Translations under genes and position numbers: made by a program | NCBI GenBank assembly: GCA_017470795.1 | Contig: JAFUXZ010000020.1 | Span: 1-36,965 of the forward strand | Direction of reading: 5' to 3' | DNA from: Paludibacteraceae bacterium | GTDB lineage: Bacteria > Bacteroidota > Bacteroidia > Bacteroidales > Paludibacteraceae | DNA: 36,965 nt | The notes under the pieces: model-generated | The model's database searches: none | What the model was told of the DNA's origin: nothing | Seen by the model: the letters and a program-made list of their open reading frames with translations, nothing else | Part shown: positions 16,201-24,139 of the stretch, piece by piece | Layout of the letters: every line of letters starts with the position of its first letter | Numbering within the stretch: position 1 is the stretch's first letter

Positions 16201-16323
16201 CAAGAATAAAGCGAGGCTACCGTCAGGTGGTCTCGCTCTGATTATCAGGTGAGGGTTCGTCGACAGACAATCCCTCACTCTCCGCAAAAATAAAGCGAGG
16301 CTACCGCTAGGTGGTCTCGCTCT
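16185..16323 (+). repeat. Duplicated tRNA-Ser 3' end plus terminator hairpin
   Basis: Two 55-base copies, 16185-16239 and 16269-16323, match at 52 of 55 positions with a period of 84. Each contains the last 16 bases of tRNA-Ser, a short A-rich linker and the downstream hairpin. In front of copy 2, GAGGGTTCG (16251-16259) resembles the T-arm of the real tRNA (GGGGGTTCG), but 9 extra bases separate it from AATCCCTC. Confidence 0.9.
16210..16237 (+). terminator. First hairpin after tRNA-Ser (no T-tract)
   Basis: Stem AGCGAG/CTCGCT (16210-16215 with 16232-16237) with partial inner pairing. It is followed by CTGATTATC, not a T-run, so it probably terminates poorly. Confidence 0.5.
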
Positions 16324-16330
16324 TTCCTTT
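16294..16330 (+). terminator. Second hairpin after tRNA-Ser, with T-rich flank
   Basis: The duplicate stem AGCGAG/CTCGCT (16294-16299 with 16316-16321) is followed by CTTTCCTTT. It is the more likely end of the tRNA-Ser transcript, which would then include the duplicated tRNA tail. Confidence 0.6.
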
Positions 16331-16413
16331 ACTAACCCCTGCACAGAACCTAAGGAAAAACGGGCGTCAGCAACCGGAATAACATTTTTGACCAGAAAAA
16401 AATATCGATAAAA

Positions 16414-16446
16414 TTTGCACATCTCGGAAACGCTCCGTATCTTTGC
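16414..16446 (+). promoter_or_regulatory. Promoter for the greA leader
   Basis: TTTG (16414-16417) and TATCTTTGC (16438-16446) with a 20-base spacer form the best full promoter match in the window. Transcription should begin near 16452, about 215 bases before greA. Confidence 0.8.
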
Positions 16447-16499
16447 TCGCGAAACAGATAAAATTTTTCATAGTTAAGGTTTAGGTTAAAAAATGATGG

Positions 16500-16535
16500 C
16501 GTTGGGTGGCTGGGAAGTTGCCCAACGTGTTTTTT
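16500..16535 (+). terminator. First intrinsic terminator in the greA leader
   Basis: An 11-bp stem (16500-16510 with 16517-16527), whose loop-proximal part contains three G-T wobbles, has a 6-base loop and is followed by TGTTTTTT. It meets all the usual criteria for intrinsic termination and lies 50 bases after the predicted start site. Confidence 0.8.
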
Positions 16536-16599
16536 GGCCTTTACGACGGCAAAGGAAAGAACAAAGAAAAAAACAACATAACATCGGCCAAACAGCCTG

Positions 16600-16643
16600 C
16601 AAGAGTTCCTGCGAGAAAACGGAATTCTTGTTGTTTTCTGTTT
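16600..16643 (+). terminator. Second terminator-like hairpin in the greA leader
   Basis: A 10-bp stem with one G-T wobble (16600-16609 with 16621-16630) has an 11-base loop and is followed by TTGTTTTCTGTTT (10 T in 13). It lies 25 bases before the greA ATG. The stem is AT-richer and weaker than the first. Confidence 0.6.
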
Positions 16644-16667
16644 GCATCATAAATCTTCTGAAGAAAT

Positions 16668-17138
16668 ATGGCAGTAATCTACATGACAGCCGAAGGGCTT
16701 AAGAAACTACATGAAGAACTCTCTGAAATGGAGAGCGTTCAGCGTCCGGCTATCTCACGCGCCATTGCCGAAGCACGCGACAAGGGCGACTTATCGGAGA
16801 ATGCCGAATACGATGCTGCACGTGAGGCACAGGGTCTGCTTGAGATGAAAATCGCGCAGCTGAAAGACAAGATTGCCAACGTACGCATCATTGACGAATC
16901 GCGCATCAAGACTGACGAAGTGCAGATTCTCACCAAAGTCAGAATCCGCAATACCAAGAACAACGCCCAGATGACCTACACCATCGTGTCAGAAGGCGAG
17001 GCCAACTTCAAAGAAGGCCGCCTGTCCGTCACCACCCCGATTGCAAAAGCACTGCTCGGCAAGAAAGTCGGCGACAAGGTTGAGGTGGTTGTTCCGGCAG
17101 GCAAGATGGAGTTCGAAATCCTCGACATATCCATCTGA
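16668..17138 (+). CDS. greA: Transcription elongation factor GreA
   Basis: GreA enters the secondary channel of RNA polymerase and stimulates cleavage of backtracked transcripts. The 156-residue length is standard. The N-terminal coiled coil (about residues 1-75) carries the catalytic tip, seen as DLSENAEYDAAREAQ. The C-terminal FKBP-like domain follows (KVGDKVEVVVPAGKMEFEIL). The start MAVIYMTAEGLKKLHEEL is the family N-terminus. It is the first protein gene after a 215-base leader with two terminator-like hairpins, which suggests that GreA level is set by premature termination. Confidence 0.97.
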   Translation: MAVIYMTAEGLKKLHEELSEMESVQRPAISRAIAEARDKGDLSENAEYDAAREAQGLLEMKIAQLKDKIANVRIIDESRIKTDEVQILTKVRIRNTKNNAQMTYTIVSEGEANFKEGRLSVTTPIAKALLGKKVGDKVEVVVPAGKMEFEILDISI

Positions 17139-17162
17139 ACAGGACAAAACAGCAAGTTCACA

Positions 17163-17221
17163 CAAAGTTGTGCAGAGGGTAAGAGCCACCGGTGACAGAC
17201 TCCACTCCTTGCACAACTTTG
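17163..17221. repeat. 12-bp perfect inverted repeat between greA and the HIT gene
   Basis: CAAAGTTGTGCA (17163-17174) is the exact reverse complement of 17210-17221, with a 35-base spacer. No T-run follows. The right arm overlaps CAACTTTGC, one base from a -7 consensus, so it could be an operator-like palindrome at the HIT promoter or a large mRNA hairpin. Confidence 0.6.
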
Positions 17222-17255
17222 CACTATATCACACACACAAAAAACAGACACTATC

Positions 17256-17657
17256 ATGACCATCTTCACACGCATCATCAACGGAGAAATTCCGAGTTAC
17301 AAAATTGCTGAAGACGATCGTTTCTTCGCTTTCTTAGACATCAATCCACTTACGGAAGGACACACGCTCATCGTGCCCAAGCTGGCAGAACCGGAAGCCG
17401 ACTACATCTTCAATCTCGACGACCAACTGCTGGCCGACATGATGAAGTTTGCCAAACGCGTCGCACAAGCCCAGAAGGCCGCCATCGACTGCCGCCGCAT
17501 CGGCGTGGCAGTGCTGGGGATGGAAGTACCCCACGTACACATCCACCTCGTACCGCTGCATCAGGAAGGCGACCTCAACTTTGCCAATCCGAAACTGCAA
17601 CGCACCCCGGAACAAATGGCCGACATCGCAGCACGCATCGCAGCACAGTTCAAATAA
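17256..17657 (+). CDS. HIT family hydrolase (HinT-like)
   Basis: The 133-residue protein has the histidine triad HVHIHLVP (HVHIH at residues 93-97) and the N-terminal MTIFTRIINGEIPSYKIAED typical of the HinT branch. These enzymes hydrolyse nucleoside phosphoramidates such as AMP-lysine or aminoacyl-adenylates. It lies 117 bases after greA, with an inverted repeat in between, and may be co-transcribed or use a weak promoter within that repeat. The physiological substrate is unknown. Confidence 0.94.
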   Translation: MTIFTRIINGEIPSYKIAEDDRFFAFLDINPLTEGHTLIVPKLAEPEADYIFNLDDQLLADMMKFAKRVAQAQKAAIDCRRIGVAVLGMEVPHVHIHLVPLHQEGDLNFANPKLQRTPEQMADIAARIAAQFK

Positions 17658-17738
17658 CAGCGTCAGAACCACACCGGACAATAACAGGCTGACAACACGC
17701 CCGGCCCCGCACATCGGGACGAATCAACAAAAATAATG

Positions 17739-17747
17739 TACCTTTGT
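17739..17747 (+). promoter_or_regulatory. -7 box for glyS
   Basis: TACCTTTGT matches TAnnTTTG. It is followed by an A/C-rich leader of about 40 bases with almost no secondary-structure potential, as usual for Bacteroidota genes lacking a Shine-Dalgarno sequence. Confidence 0.7.
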
Positions 17748-17792
17748 TATTCATAACAACATCAACCACACAACGAACAAACCAACCACACT

Positions 17793-19340
17793 ATGGCTTC
17801 ACAAGAAGAAGTTTTCAAAAAACTCGTCGCTCACTGCAAAGAATACGGCTTCGTCTTCCCTTCAAGCGAGATCTATGACGGACTGGCAGCCGTCTACGAC
17901 TACGGGCAAAACGGCGTTTTGCTCAAAAACAACATCAAGCAATACTGGTGGGACTCGATGGTCAAACTGCATGAAAACATCGTCGGTATCGACGCAGCGA
18001 TTTTCATGCATCCAACGACATGGAAAGCCAGCGGACACGTCGATGCCTTCAATGACCCGCTGATTGACAACCGCGACTCCAAGAAACGCTATCGTGCAGA
18101 CGTACTGATTGAAGACCAGATTGCCAAATACGAAGACAAAATCAATAAGGAGGTCGAAAAAGCAGCGCGGCGTTTCGGCGAAAAGTTTGATGCCGACCTG
18201 TTCAGAAAGACCAACCCGCGCGTACTTGAGCACCAGCAGAAACACGACGCGCTGCACCAACGCTATAGCGACGCCATGAATGCCGGCGACCTGAAAGAAC
18301 TCCGGCAAATCATTATCGACGAAAACATCGTCTGCCCCATCAGCGGCACAACCAACTGGACCGACGTGCGCCAGTTTAACCTCATGTTCTCAACCGATAT
18401 GGGGTCAACAGCCGACGGGGCAATGAAGATATACCTCCGTCCCGAGACTGCACAGGGCATATTCGTCAACTTCCTGAACGTACAGAAGACCGGACGCATG
18501 AAGATTCCATTCGGCATCGCGCAAATGGGTAAGGCTTTCCGCAACGAAATAGTGGCCCGTCAGTTTATCTTCCGCATGCGCGAATTTGAACAGATGGAGA
18601 TGCAGTTTTTCGTCCGTCCCGGCGAAGAGATGCAGTGGTTCGACTTCTGGCGCCAGACACGTCTCAAGTGGCACAAAGCCCTCGGACTGGGTGACGAAAA
18701 GTATCGCTTCCACGATCATGAAAAACTTGCTCACTATGCCAACGCCGCCACCGACATTGAGTTTGAGATGCCTTTCGGCTTCAAAGAAGTAGAAGGCATC
18801 CACAGCCGCACAAACTTCGACCTCTCACAACACGCCAAGTATTCAGGGAAGAAAATCGAATACTTCGATCCCGAACTTAATCAGAGCTACACCCCATACG
18901 TGATTGAGACCTCAATCGGTGTAGACCGCATGTTCCTCAGCGTTCTCTCGGCCGCATACCAGGAAGAACAGCTCGAGGGAGGCGACCGGCGCGTCGTGCT
19001 CCGTCTGCCTGCCGTCCTTGCACCTGTCAAGGCCTGCGTCATGCCGCTCGTTCGCAAAGACGGACTGCCGGAGAAAGCCCAGGAAGTGATGAATCTGCTC
19101 AAGTACGACTTCAACTGCAGCTACGACGAGAAAGACTCCATCGGCAAACGCTACCGCCGACAAGACGCCATTGGCACACCGTTCTGCATCACGATAGACC
19201 ACGAAACGCTGAACGATCAGAGCGTCACCATCCGCTATCGTGACACAATGCAGCAGGAGCGCATCGCCATCAGCGAGTTGCATTCGCTGATTCAGCGGGC
19301 AACAGCCATGAGTACGCTGTTCCGCAAGATCATGGAGTGA
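17793..19340 (+). CDS. glyS: Glycyl-tRNA synthetase (single-chain, dimeric type)
   Basis: This 515-residue class II synthetase charges tRNA-Gly. It is the archaeal/eukaryote-like single-chain form, not the alpha-beta form of Escherichia coli. Class II motif 2 is visible in FRNEIVARQFIFRMREFEQME, and RPETAQGIFVNF lies just before it. Motif 3 is in the region YVIETSIGVDRMFLSVL. The C-terminal anticodon-binding domain begins near residue 405 (VLAPVKACVMPLV). The start MASQEEVFKKLVAHCKEYGF is standard. It has its own promoter; dprA follows after 81 bases containing a strong inverted repeat. Confidence 0.97.
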   Translation: MASQEEVFKKLVAHCKEYGFVFPSSEIYDGLAAVYDYGQNGVLLKNNIKQYWWDSMVKLHENIVGIDAAIFMHPTTWKASGHVDAFNDPLIDNRDSKKRYRADVLIEDQIAKYEDKINKEVEKAARRFGEKFDADLFRKTNPRVLEHQQKHDALHQRYSDAMNAGDLKELRQIIIDENIVCPISGTTNWTDVRQFNLMFSTDMGSTADGAMKIYLRPETAQGIFVNFLNVQKTGRMKIPFGIAQMGKAFRNEIVARQFIFRMREFEQMEMQFFVRPGEEMQWFDFWRQTRLKWHKALGLGDEKYRFHDHEKLAHYANAATDIEFEMPFGFKEVEGIHSRTNFDLSQHAKYSGKKIEYFDPELNQSYTPYVIETSIGVDRMFLSVLSAAYQEEQLEGGDRRVVLRLPAVLAPVKACVMPLVRKDGLPEKAQEVMNLLKYDFNCSYDEKDSIGKRYRRQDAIGTPFCITIDHETLNDQSVTIRYRDTMQQERIAISELHSLIQRATAMSTLFRKIME

Positions 19341-19353
19341 GCCAAACCTCTGA

Positions 19354-19401
19354 CAATGACCGGCGGATAAAGAGTGCCGACATCTCTGCCGCCGGTCATT
19401 G
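19354..19401. repeat. 13-bp perfect inverted repeat between glyS and dprA
   Basis: CAATGACCGGCGG (19354-19366) pairs exactly with 19389-19401 across a 22-base spacer. No T-run follows. It may attenuate transcription or protect the glyS message; it ends 20 bases before the dprA ATG. Confidence 0.7.
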
Positions 19402-19421
19402 CATCCGCCCAAACACCGCCC

Positions 19422-20531
19422 ATGGACGACCAACTCAAATACTATATCGCGCTGACTAACGTGCAAGGCATAGGTCCCGTCTTGGCACGCAACCTGATTC
19501 GGTATGTGGGTTCGGCAGAAGCAATCTTTCATGAGAAGCAATCTCTGCTTGAACACATCAGCGAGATAGGTCCCGTGCGGGCAAAAGCTATCTGCGCAGC
19601 GCAGACCATGCAACGCGCCGAGCAAGAGCTGGAGTTTATCCAAAAACATCACATTAAGGCTTATTGCATCGGCCAGCCGGACTATCCCTATCGGCTTGCC
19701 GAGTGTGACGACGCTCCGATTGTAATCTACACCAGCGGCAACATGACGCTGAACGAACGTCATGTGCTGAGCGTCGTCGGTACGCGCAAGCCTTCCGACT
19801 GGGGGAGAGAAAACTGCCGCCGTATCATCAGTGATCTGGGCAAGATGCTACCCGACACAATCATTGTCAGCGGGCTGGCCTACGGGATAGACGTCACGGC
19901 ACACAAAGCCGCCCTCGAAGCCGGCTTGCAGACAATAGCCGTACCGGGGCACGGGCTGGACCGCATCTATCCGGCAGTACACCGCGAGGTTGCCGTGAAG
20001 ATGGCGCAGCACGGAGGAATAGTCACCGAATTCATGAGCCAGACAAGACCCGACCGCGCCAACTTCATACAGCGCAACCGGATTATTGCAGGTCTGGCCG
20101 ATGCCACCATCGTCATCGAATCCAGGACCCACGGCGGTTCTCTCATCACAGCGGCAGATGCTCTCTCATACGGACGCGATGTGATGGCAGTCCCCGGACG
20201 GATTGGCGACGAGCTTGCCGCCGGATGCAATGCACTCATCAAGCATAACAAAGCCGGATTGATTGAGAGCGCAGCCGACCTGCTGGAACAGCTCAACTGG
20301 GAGCCGGCGGCTACACCGCAGCCTCAACAGTCCGAACTCTTCACTCCGCTGACGCCGCAACAGGTGCAGGTTGTCAAGCTGCTCAGGCAGTCGTCAGACC
20401 CGATCCATATCAATGACATTGCGCAAACGATGCAGATGACCATTGCCGCCACTTCTTCCCTGTTGCTTCAGATGGAGTTCAACGCCCTTGTCCGAAGTGT
20501 CCCGGGCGGTCGCTACCGCGCACTCCCATAA
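19422..20531 (+). CDS. dprA: DNA-processing protein DprA (DNA recombination mediator)
   Basis: DprA loads RecA on incoming single-stranded DNA during transformation. The 369-residue protein has an N-terminal helix-hairpin-helix region (VQGIGPVLARNLIRYVG), a Rossmann domain with VVGTRKPSDWG and SGLAYGIDVTAHKAAL, then the AVPGHGLDRIYP and ESRTHGGSLITA blocks, and a C-terminal winged helix (HINDIAQTMQMTIAATSSLL). The ATG at 19422 begins the conserved MDDQLKYYIALTNV; an in-frame GTG at 19374 lies inside the inverted repeat and was rejected. It begins a run of closely spaced genes (mpl, dCMP deaminase, S41 peptidase, YciO). Confidence 0.95.
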   Translation: MDDQLKYYIALTNVQGIGPVLARNLIRYVGSAEAIFHEKQSLLEHISEIGPVRAKAICAAQTMQRAEQELEFIQKHHIKAYCIGQPDYPYRLAECDDAPIVIYTSGNMTLNERHVLSVVGTRKPSDWGRENCRRIISDLGKMLPDTIIVSGLAYGIDVTAHKAALEAGLQTIAVPGHGLDRIYPAVHREVAVKMAQHGGIVTEFMSQTRPDRANFIQRNRIIAGLADATIVIESRTHGGSLITAADALSYGRDVMAVPGRIGDELAAGCNALIKHNKAGLIESAADLLEQLNWEPAATPQPQQSELFTPLTPQQVQVVKLLRQSSDPIHINDIAQTMQMTIAATSSLLLQMEFNALVRSVPGGRYRALP

Positions 20532-20592
20532 CAGGCCATATTGCCGAAAGGATAATCCACAAAACCCAACAACCCATAAAAACACATCGCGT

Positions 20593-21972
20593 ATGAAGAA
20601 GATACATTTCATCGCAATAGGAGGTGCCGCCATGCATAATCTCGCACTCTGCATGGCCGATATTCCATGGTATAAGGTAACCGGTTCGGATGATGAGATC
20701 TTCGATCCTTCACGATCGAGACTTGAAGCCAAAGGTTTGCTTCCTGAAAAAATGGGGTGGTTCCCGGAGCGCATCACACCGGATCTGGAAGCCGTCATTG
20801 TGGGCATGCACGCCCGAAAAGACAATCCGGAACTGATACGGGCGCAGGAACTCGGCCTGCGTGTCTATAGTTTTCCTGAATACCTGTATGAGCGCACGCG
20901 CACAAAGACCCGCATCGTTGTAGGGGGCAGTCACGGCAAGACGACAACCACGGCCATGATCCTGCATGTCCTCAAACACGTCGGCATGGAGTGTGACTAC
21001 ATGGTTGGGGCGCAAATCGACGGTTTCGACAACATGGTGAGTCTCAGTCCTTCGGCACATATCGCCGTCTTTGAGGGCGACGAATATCTCACCTCGCCCA
21101 TTGACCCGCGCCCGAAGTTCCACTTATATCATCCGCATATCGCCATCCTCACCGGCATAGCATGGGACCACATCAATGTCTTCCCAACCTTTGAGATGTA
21201 TGTCGACCAGTTCCGTAAGTTCACCGAACTCATGGAGCATCAGGGACGGCTCATCTATTGCGCCGACTCTCCCGAATTGTGTCAGATTGCGTCAAACCTT
21301 CGTCACGACCTTATCGCATTTCCTTACAGCACTCCTAAACATGAGATTCGTGACGGCATCACCTACGTTGACCATCGGGGACAGCTTATTCCTCTACAGA
21401 TTTTCGGCACACACAATCTGCAAAACATGAATGCGGCCAGAATGGCATGCAATCAGATAGGCATCAGCGATCCGGTGTTCTACAACGCAATCAAAACGTT
21501 TCATGGTGCCAGTAACCGGCTGGAAAAGGTGGCGGAGACACCAACGGCCATAGCTTTCAAGGACTTTGCTCACTCTCCGTCAAAACTCCGTGCAACGGTC
21601 GAGGCCGTCCGGACGCAGTATCCGACTCGCCGGATGATTGCCTGCATGGAACTGCACACGTTCTCCAGCCTTACAGAAGCCTTCCTTCCGCAATATGAGG
21701 GGACGATGCAGCAGGCCGACGAGGCGTTCGTCTATTTTAACCCGCAGGTGATTGAGCACAAACAGCTCAAGCCTATCACGGTCCAGCAGGTGCAACAGGC
21801 CTTTGGCTCCAAGAATGTCCGTGTATTTACTGATTCGGCGGCCTTGCAGGACCACCTGCGGCAACTCGATTATAACAATGCGGCCCTGCTGTTCATGACG
21901 TCGGGCAACTTCGACGGGGTCAACCTCAAACAGTTTGCTGCCGAACTGATTCACGCGGAATCAAACGCGTAG
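20593..21972 (+). CDS. mpl: UDP-N-acetylmuramate:L-Ala-gamma-D-Glu-meso-Dap ligase (Mpl-like)
   Basis: Mpl joins the tripeptide recovered from old peptidoglycan to UDP-MurNAc, saving steps in wall synthesis. This 459-residue Mur ligase has an N-terminal Rossmann fold (HFIAIGGAAMHNLALCM), the ATP loop GGSHGKTTTT (about residues 111-120), and GTHNLQNMNAARMA plus FKDFAHSPSKLRATVEAV of the C-terminal domains, all matching Mpl rather than MurC. The ATG at 20593 starts MKKIHFIAIGG; the frame extends upstream into dprA but has no conserved residues there. It is 61 bases after dprA. Confidence 0.93.
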   Translation: MKKIHFIAIGGAAMHNLALCMADIPWYKVTGSDDEIFDPSRSRLEAKGLLPEKMGWFPERITPDLEAVIVGMHARKDNPELIRAQELGLRVYSFPEYLYERTRTKTRIVVGGSHGKTTTTAMILHVLKHVGMECDYMVGAQIDGFDNMVSLSPSAHIAVFEGDEYLTSPIDPRPKFHLYHPHIAILTGIAWDHINVFPTFEMYVDQFRKFTELMEHQGRLIYCADSPELCQIASNLRHDLIAFPYSTPKHEIRDGITYVDHRGQLIPLQIFGTHNLQNMNAARMACNQIGISDPVFYNAIKTFHGASNRLEKVAETPTAIAFKDFAHSPSKLRATVEAVRTQYPTRRMIACMELHTFSSLTEAFLPQYEGTMQQADEAFVYFNPQVIEHKQLKPITVQQVQQAFGSKNVRVFTDSAALQDHLRQLDYNNAALLFMTSGNFDGVNLKQFAAELIHAESNA

Positions 21973-22013
21973 ACCTCTTGCCGCCACCACAACCGTTTAT
22001 TTATTGTCATACC

Positions 22014-22442
22014 ATGTCCAAACAGGAAGATTTAGACTTGCGCTACATGCGCATGGCTCGTATATGGGCAGAAAATTCATACTGCACGCGCCGTCAGGTC
22101 GGGGCCTTGCTGGTCAAGAACAAGATGATCATCTCCGACGGATACAACGGTACGCCCTCCGGGTTCGAGAATCAGTGTGAAGACGAAAACAATGTGTCCA
22201 AACCTTATGTACTTCATGCTGAAGCCAATGCAATCAGCAAGATTGCCCGCTCGCACAACAGCAGCGACGGCGCGACGCTCTATGTCACCGCCTCCCCCTG
22301 CATGGAGTGCGCCAAACTGATTATCCAAGCCGGCATCCGTCGTGTGGTCTACGGCGAGGAGTACCGCATCATGGACGGCGTTGAACTGCTTCAGCGCGCA
22401 GGTATCCAGACCGTTTTCCTGAATCAGCAGGACGCACGATGA
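22014..22442 (+). CDS. dCMP deaminase family protein
   Basis: This 142-residue zinc enzyme converts dCMP to dUMP, feeding thymidylate synthesis. The zinc site is complete: HAEANAI with the catalytic Glu, and SPCMECAKL with two cysteine ligands. The insertion GYNGTPSGFENQCED is typical of dCMP deaminases as opposed to cytidine or tRNA adenosine deaminases. The ATG at 22014 (MSKQEDLDLRYMRMARIWA) is the family start; the frame opens 12 codons earlier without conserved residues. It lies 41 bases after mpl and is followed by an S41 peptidase gene, an arrangement common in Bacteroidales. Confidence 0.94.
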   Translation: MSKQEDLDLRYMRMARIWAENSYCTRRQVGALLVKNKMIISDGYNGTPSGFENQCEDENNVSKPYVLHAEANAISKIARSHNSSDGATLYVTASPCMECAKLIIQAGIRRVVYGEEYRIMDGVELLQRAGIQTVFLNQQDAR

Positions 22443-22491
22443 CCGGCCGGTTCATCCGTGCGTTTTGTACATACTAATGTTTCACTTGCAG

Positions 22492-24123
22492 ATGAAAGAC
22501 AAAGTTCTCGTTATTCTGATTGTCGTCTTTGCGGCTCTTTCCGGCATGCTTGGAGGGCTGTTGCTCTCCGGGAGCAGGAGAGCCGGCAGCGCGTTGATGC
22601 AGGAAGAGTTGAGCACTCTGGGGAAGTACGACCAGGTGTTACACTACATCCGGAGCAACTATGTAGACAGCATCAATGCCGACAGTATCAACGACCTGAC
22701 GCTGATGCGCCTGATGTCTGAATTGGATCCACATTCGGCCTACATCCCGGCCAAGGATCTTGACGATGTCAACACCGAACTTGGCAGCAGTTTCAGCGGC
22801 ATCGGGATTCAGTTTGTCATCCGGCGCGACACGGTGCATGTCGTTGAGGTGGTGAGCGGAGGTCCGTCGGAGCGGGCCGGCATCAAAGCCGGCGACCGCA
22901 TCGTGACGGTTGATGACTCGCTCTTCGTCGGCCGGACGGTAACCAACGAGCGTGTCATGCACACGCTCCGCGGGAAGAAGGGAAGCACGGTCAGGCTGGG
23001 CATCGCGCGCGAAGGGGCTGCCGAATCGCTCACCTTCACCATCACCCGGGGCGACATCCCGCTGCACGCCATTGATGCGGCTTTCATCATCCGTCCCGGG
23101 GTGGGGATGATTCGCGTGAGCAAGTTCTCCGAGACGACTTACACGGAGTTCCTCAACGCTCTGGCAAGTCTCCGCAATCAGGGGGCAAGAAATTACGTGA
23201 TTGACCTTCGCGAGAATGGCGGCGGACTGATGGACCAGGTGATCTACATGGCCAACGAGTTCCTGCGTCGCGGACAGACGATCGTCTACTCCGAAGGCCG
23301 CAGCTATGAGCGCTTTGATGCCATTGCCGACGGGACAGGCCGCTTCAAGAACGCCCCGCTGGCCGTCCTGATTGATGAATACTCTGCCTCTGCCAGCGAG
23401 ATCTTCGCAGGGGCGATGCAAGACAACGACCGCGGCATTGTGGTCGGCCGACGTTCGTTTGGCAAGGGCCTGGTACAGCAGCAGTACGAACTGACCGACC
23501 ACTCAGCCATCAGACTGACTGTCGCCCGCTACTATACGCCCTCCGGACGCTGCATTCAAAAGCCCTACCGGCTCGGTGAGCAGGACGACTACCTGTATGA
23601 TTTGTGGAACCGCTATGAACACGGCGAACTGGATAACAGAGACAGCATCAGGATGCAGGACTCGACGGTCTACAAGACCATCGGCGGGCGGACGGTCTAC
23701 GGTGGAGGAGGGATTATGCCCGATGTGTTCGTGCCGCGTGACACCAGCCGGTACACTGCGTGGTACAACCTCGTCAGCAACCGCTCCTACACGATTGACT
23801 TCGCTTTCCAATATGTCGACCAGAACCGCGCACGCCTGTCGGAGTACACCGACTATCAGTCGCTCGAGCAGTATCTGCTCCGTCAGGACCTCGTGAACCG
23901 CTTCGTTGCATACGCCGACGAGCGCGGTGTCGAGCCCAACCGGCAGCAGATCGACAAGTCGGCTCCGCTGCTACTGCAGCATCTTGTGGCCTACATCATT
24001 CGTGATGCGTTAGGCAACGAGGCGTTCTTCCAGATATGGCTGCGTGACGACACGATGGTGCAGCGGGCCATTGAGGCACTCCAGACGGAGCATCTGCCCG
24101 GGAGTGTATCATCAGGACTATAA
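22492..24123 (+). CDS. S41 family C-terminal processing peptidase (CtpA-like), membrane-anchored
   Basis: The 543-residue protein has an N-terminal membrane segment (VLVILIVVFAALSGMLGGLLL), a PDZ domain over about residues 85-175 (SFSGIGIQFVIR, then ERAGIKAGDRIVTVDD), and the S41 catalytic domain. The Ser-Lys dyad lies in the SASASE block (about 298-303) and in RSFGKGLVQQ (Lys325). Such periplasmic enzymes trim or degrade proteins from the C-terminus. Alternative starts are ATG 22477 and TTG 22465; the ATG at 22492 directly precedes the membrane segment. A second S41 gene lies at 34288. The YciO-like gene follows after 16 bases. Confidence 0.93.
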   Translation: MKDKVLVILIVVFAALSGMLGGLLLSGSRRAGSALMQEELSTLGKYDQVLHYIRSNYVDSINADSINDLTLMRLMSELDPHSAYIPAKDLDDVNTELGSSFSGIGIQFVIRRDTVHVVEVVSGGPSERAGIKAGDRIVTVDDSLFVGRTVTNERVMHTLRGKKGSTVRLGIAREGAAESLTFTITRGDIPLHAIDAAFIIRPGVGMIRVSKFSETTYTEFLNALASLRNQGARNYVIDLRENGGGLMDQVIYMANEFLRRGQTIVYSEGRSYERFDAIADGTGRFKNAPLAVLIDEYSASASEIFAGAMQDNDRGIVVGRRSFGKGLVQQQYELTDHSAIRLTVARYYTPSGRCIQKPYRLGEQDDYLYDLWNRYEHGELDNRDSIRMQDSTVYKTIGGRTVYGGGGIMPDVFVPRDTSRYTAWYNLVSNRSYTIDFAFQYVDQNRARLSEYTDYQSLEQYLLRQDLVNRFVAYADERGVEPNRQQIDKSAPLLLQHLVAYIIRDALGNEAFFQIWLRDDTMVQRAIEALQTEHLPGSVSSGL

Positions 24124-24139
24124 TTTTTTCATTGACAGC

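Larger units (their letters stand above)
16452..16667 (+). promoter_or_regulatory. Long structured greA leader; candidate small RNA
   Basis: This leader carries two terminator-like hairpins in series (16500-16535 and 16600-16643). It also has an open frame from ATG 16493 to 16702 (69 codons), which runs through both hairpins and overlaps the greA start in another frame. A product ending at the first hairpin would be about 85 bases. A weaker -7-like sequence TCTGTTTGC (16637-16645) could serve greA directly. Escherichia coli greA also has terminator-like leader RNAs (GraL); relatedness is not claimed. Confidence 0.5.

Noticed and set aside
16185-16323. Possible CRISPR-like direct repeat
   Set aside because: Only two copies, the repeat is a tRNA end plus hairpin, and no cas gene is present.
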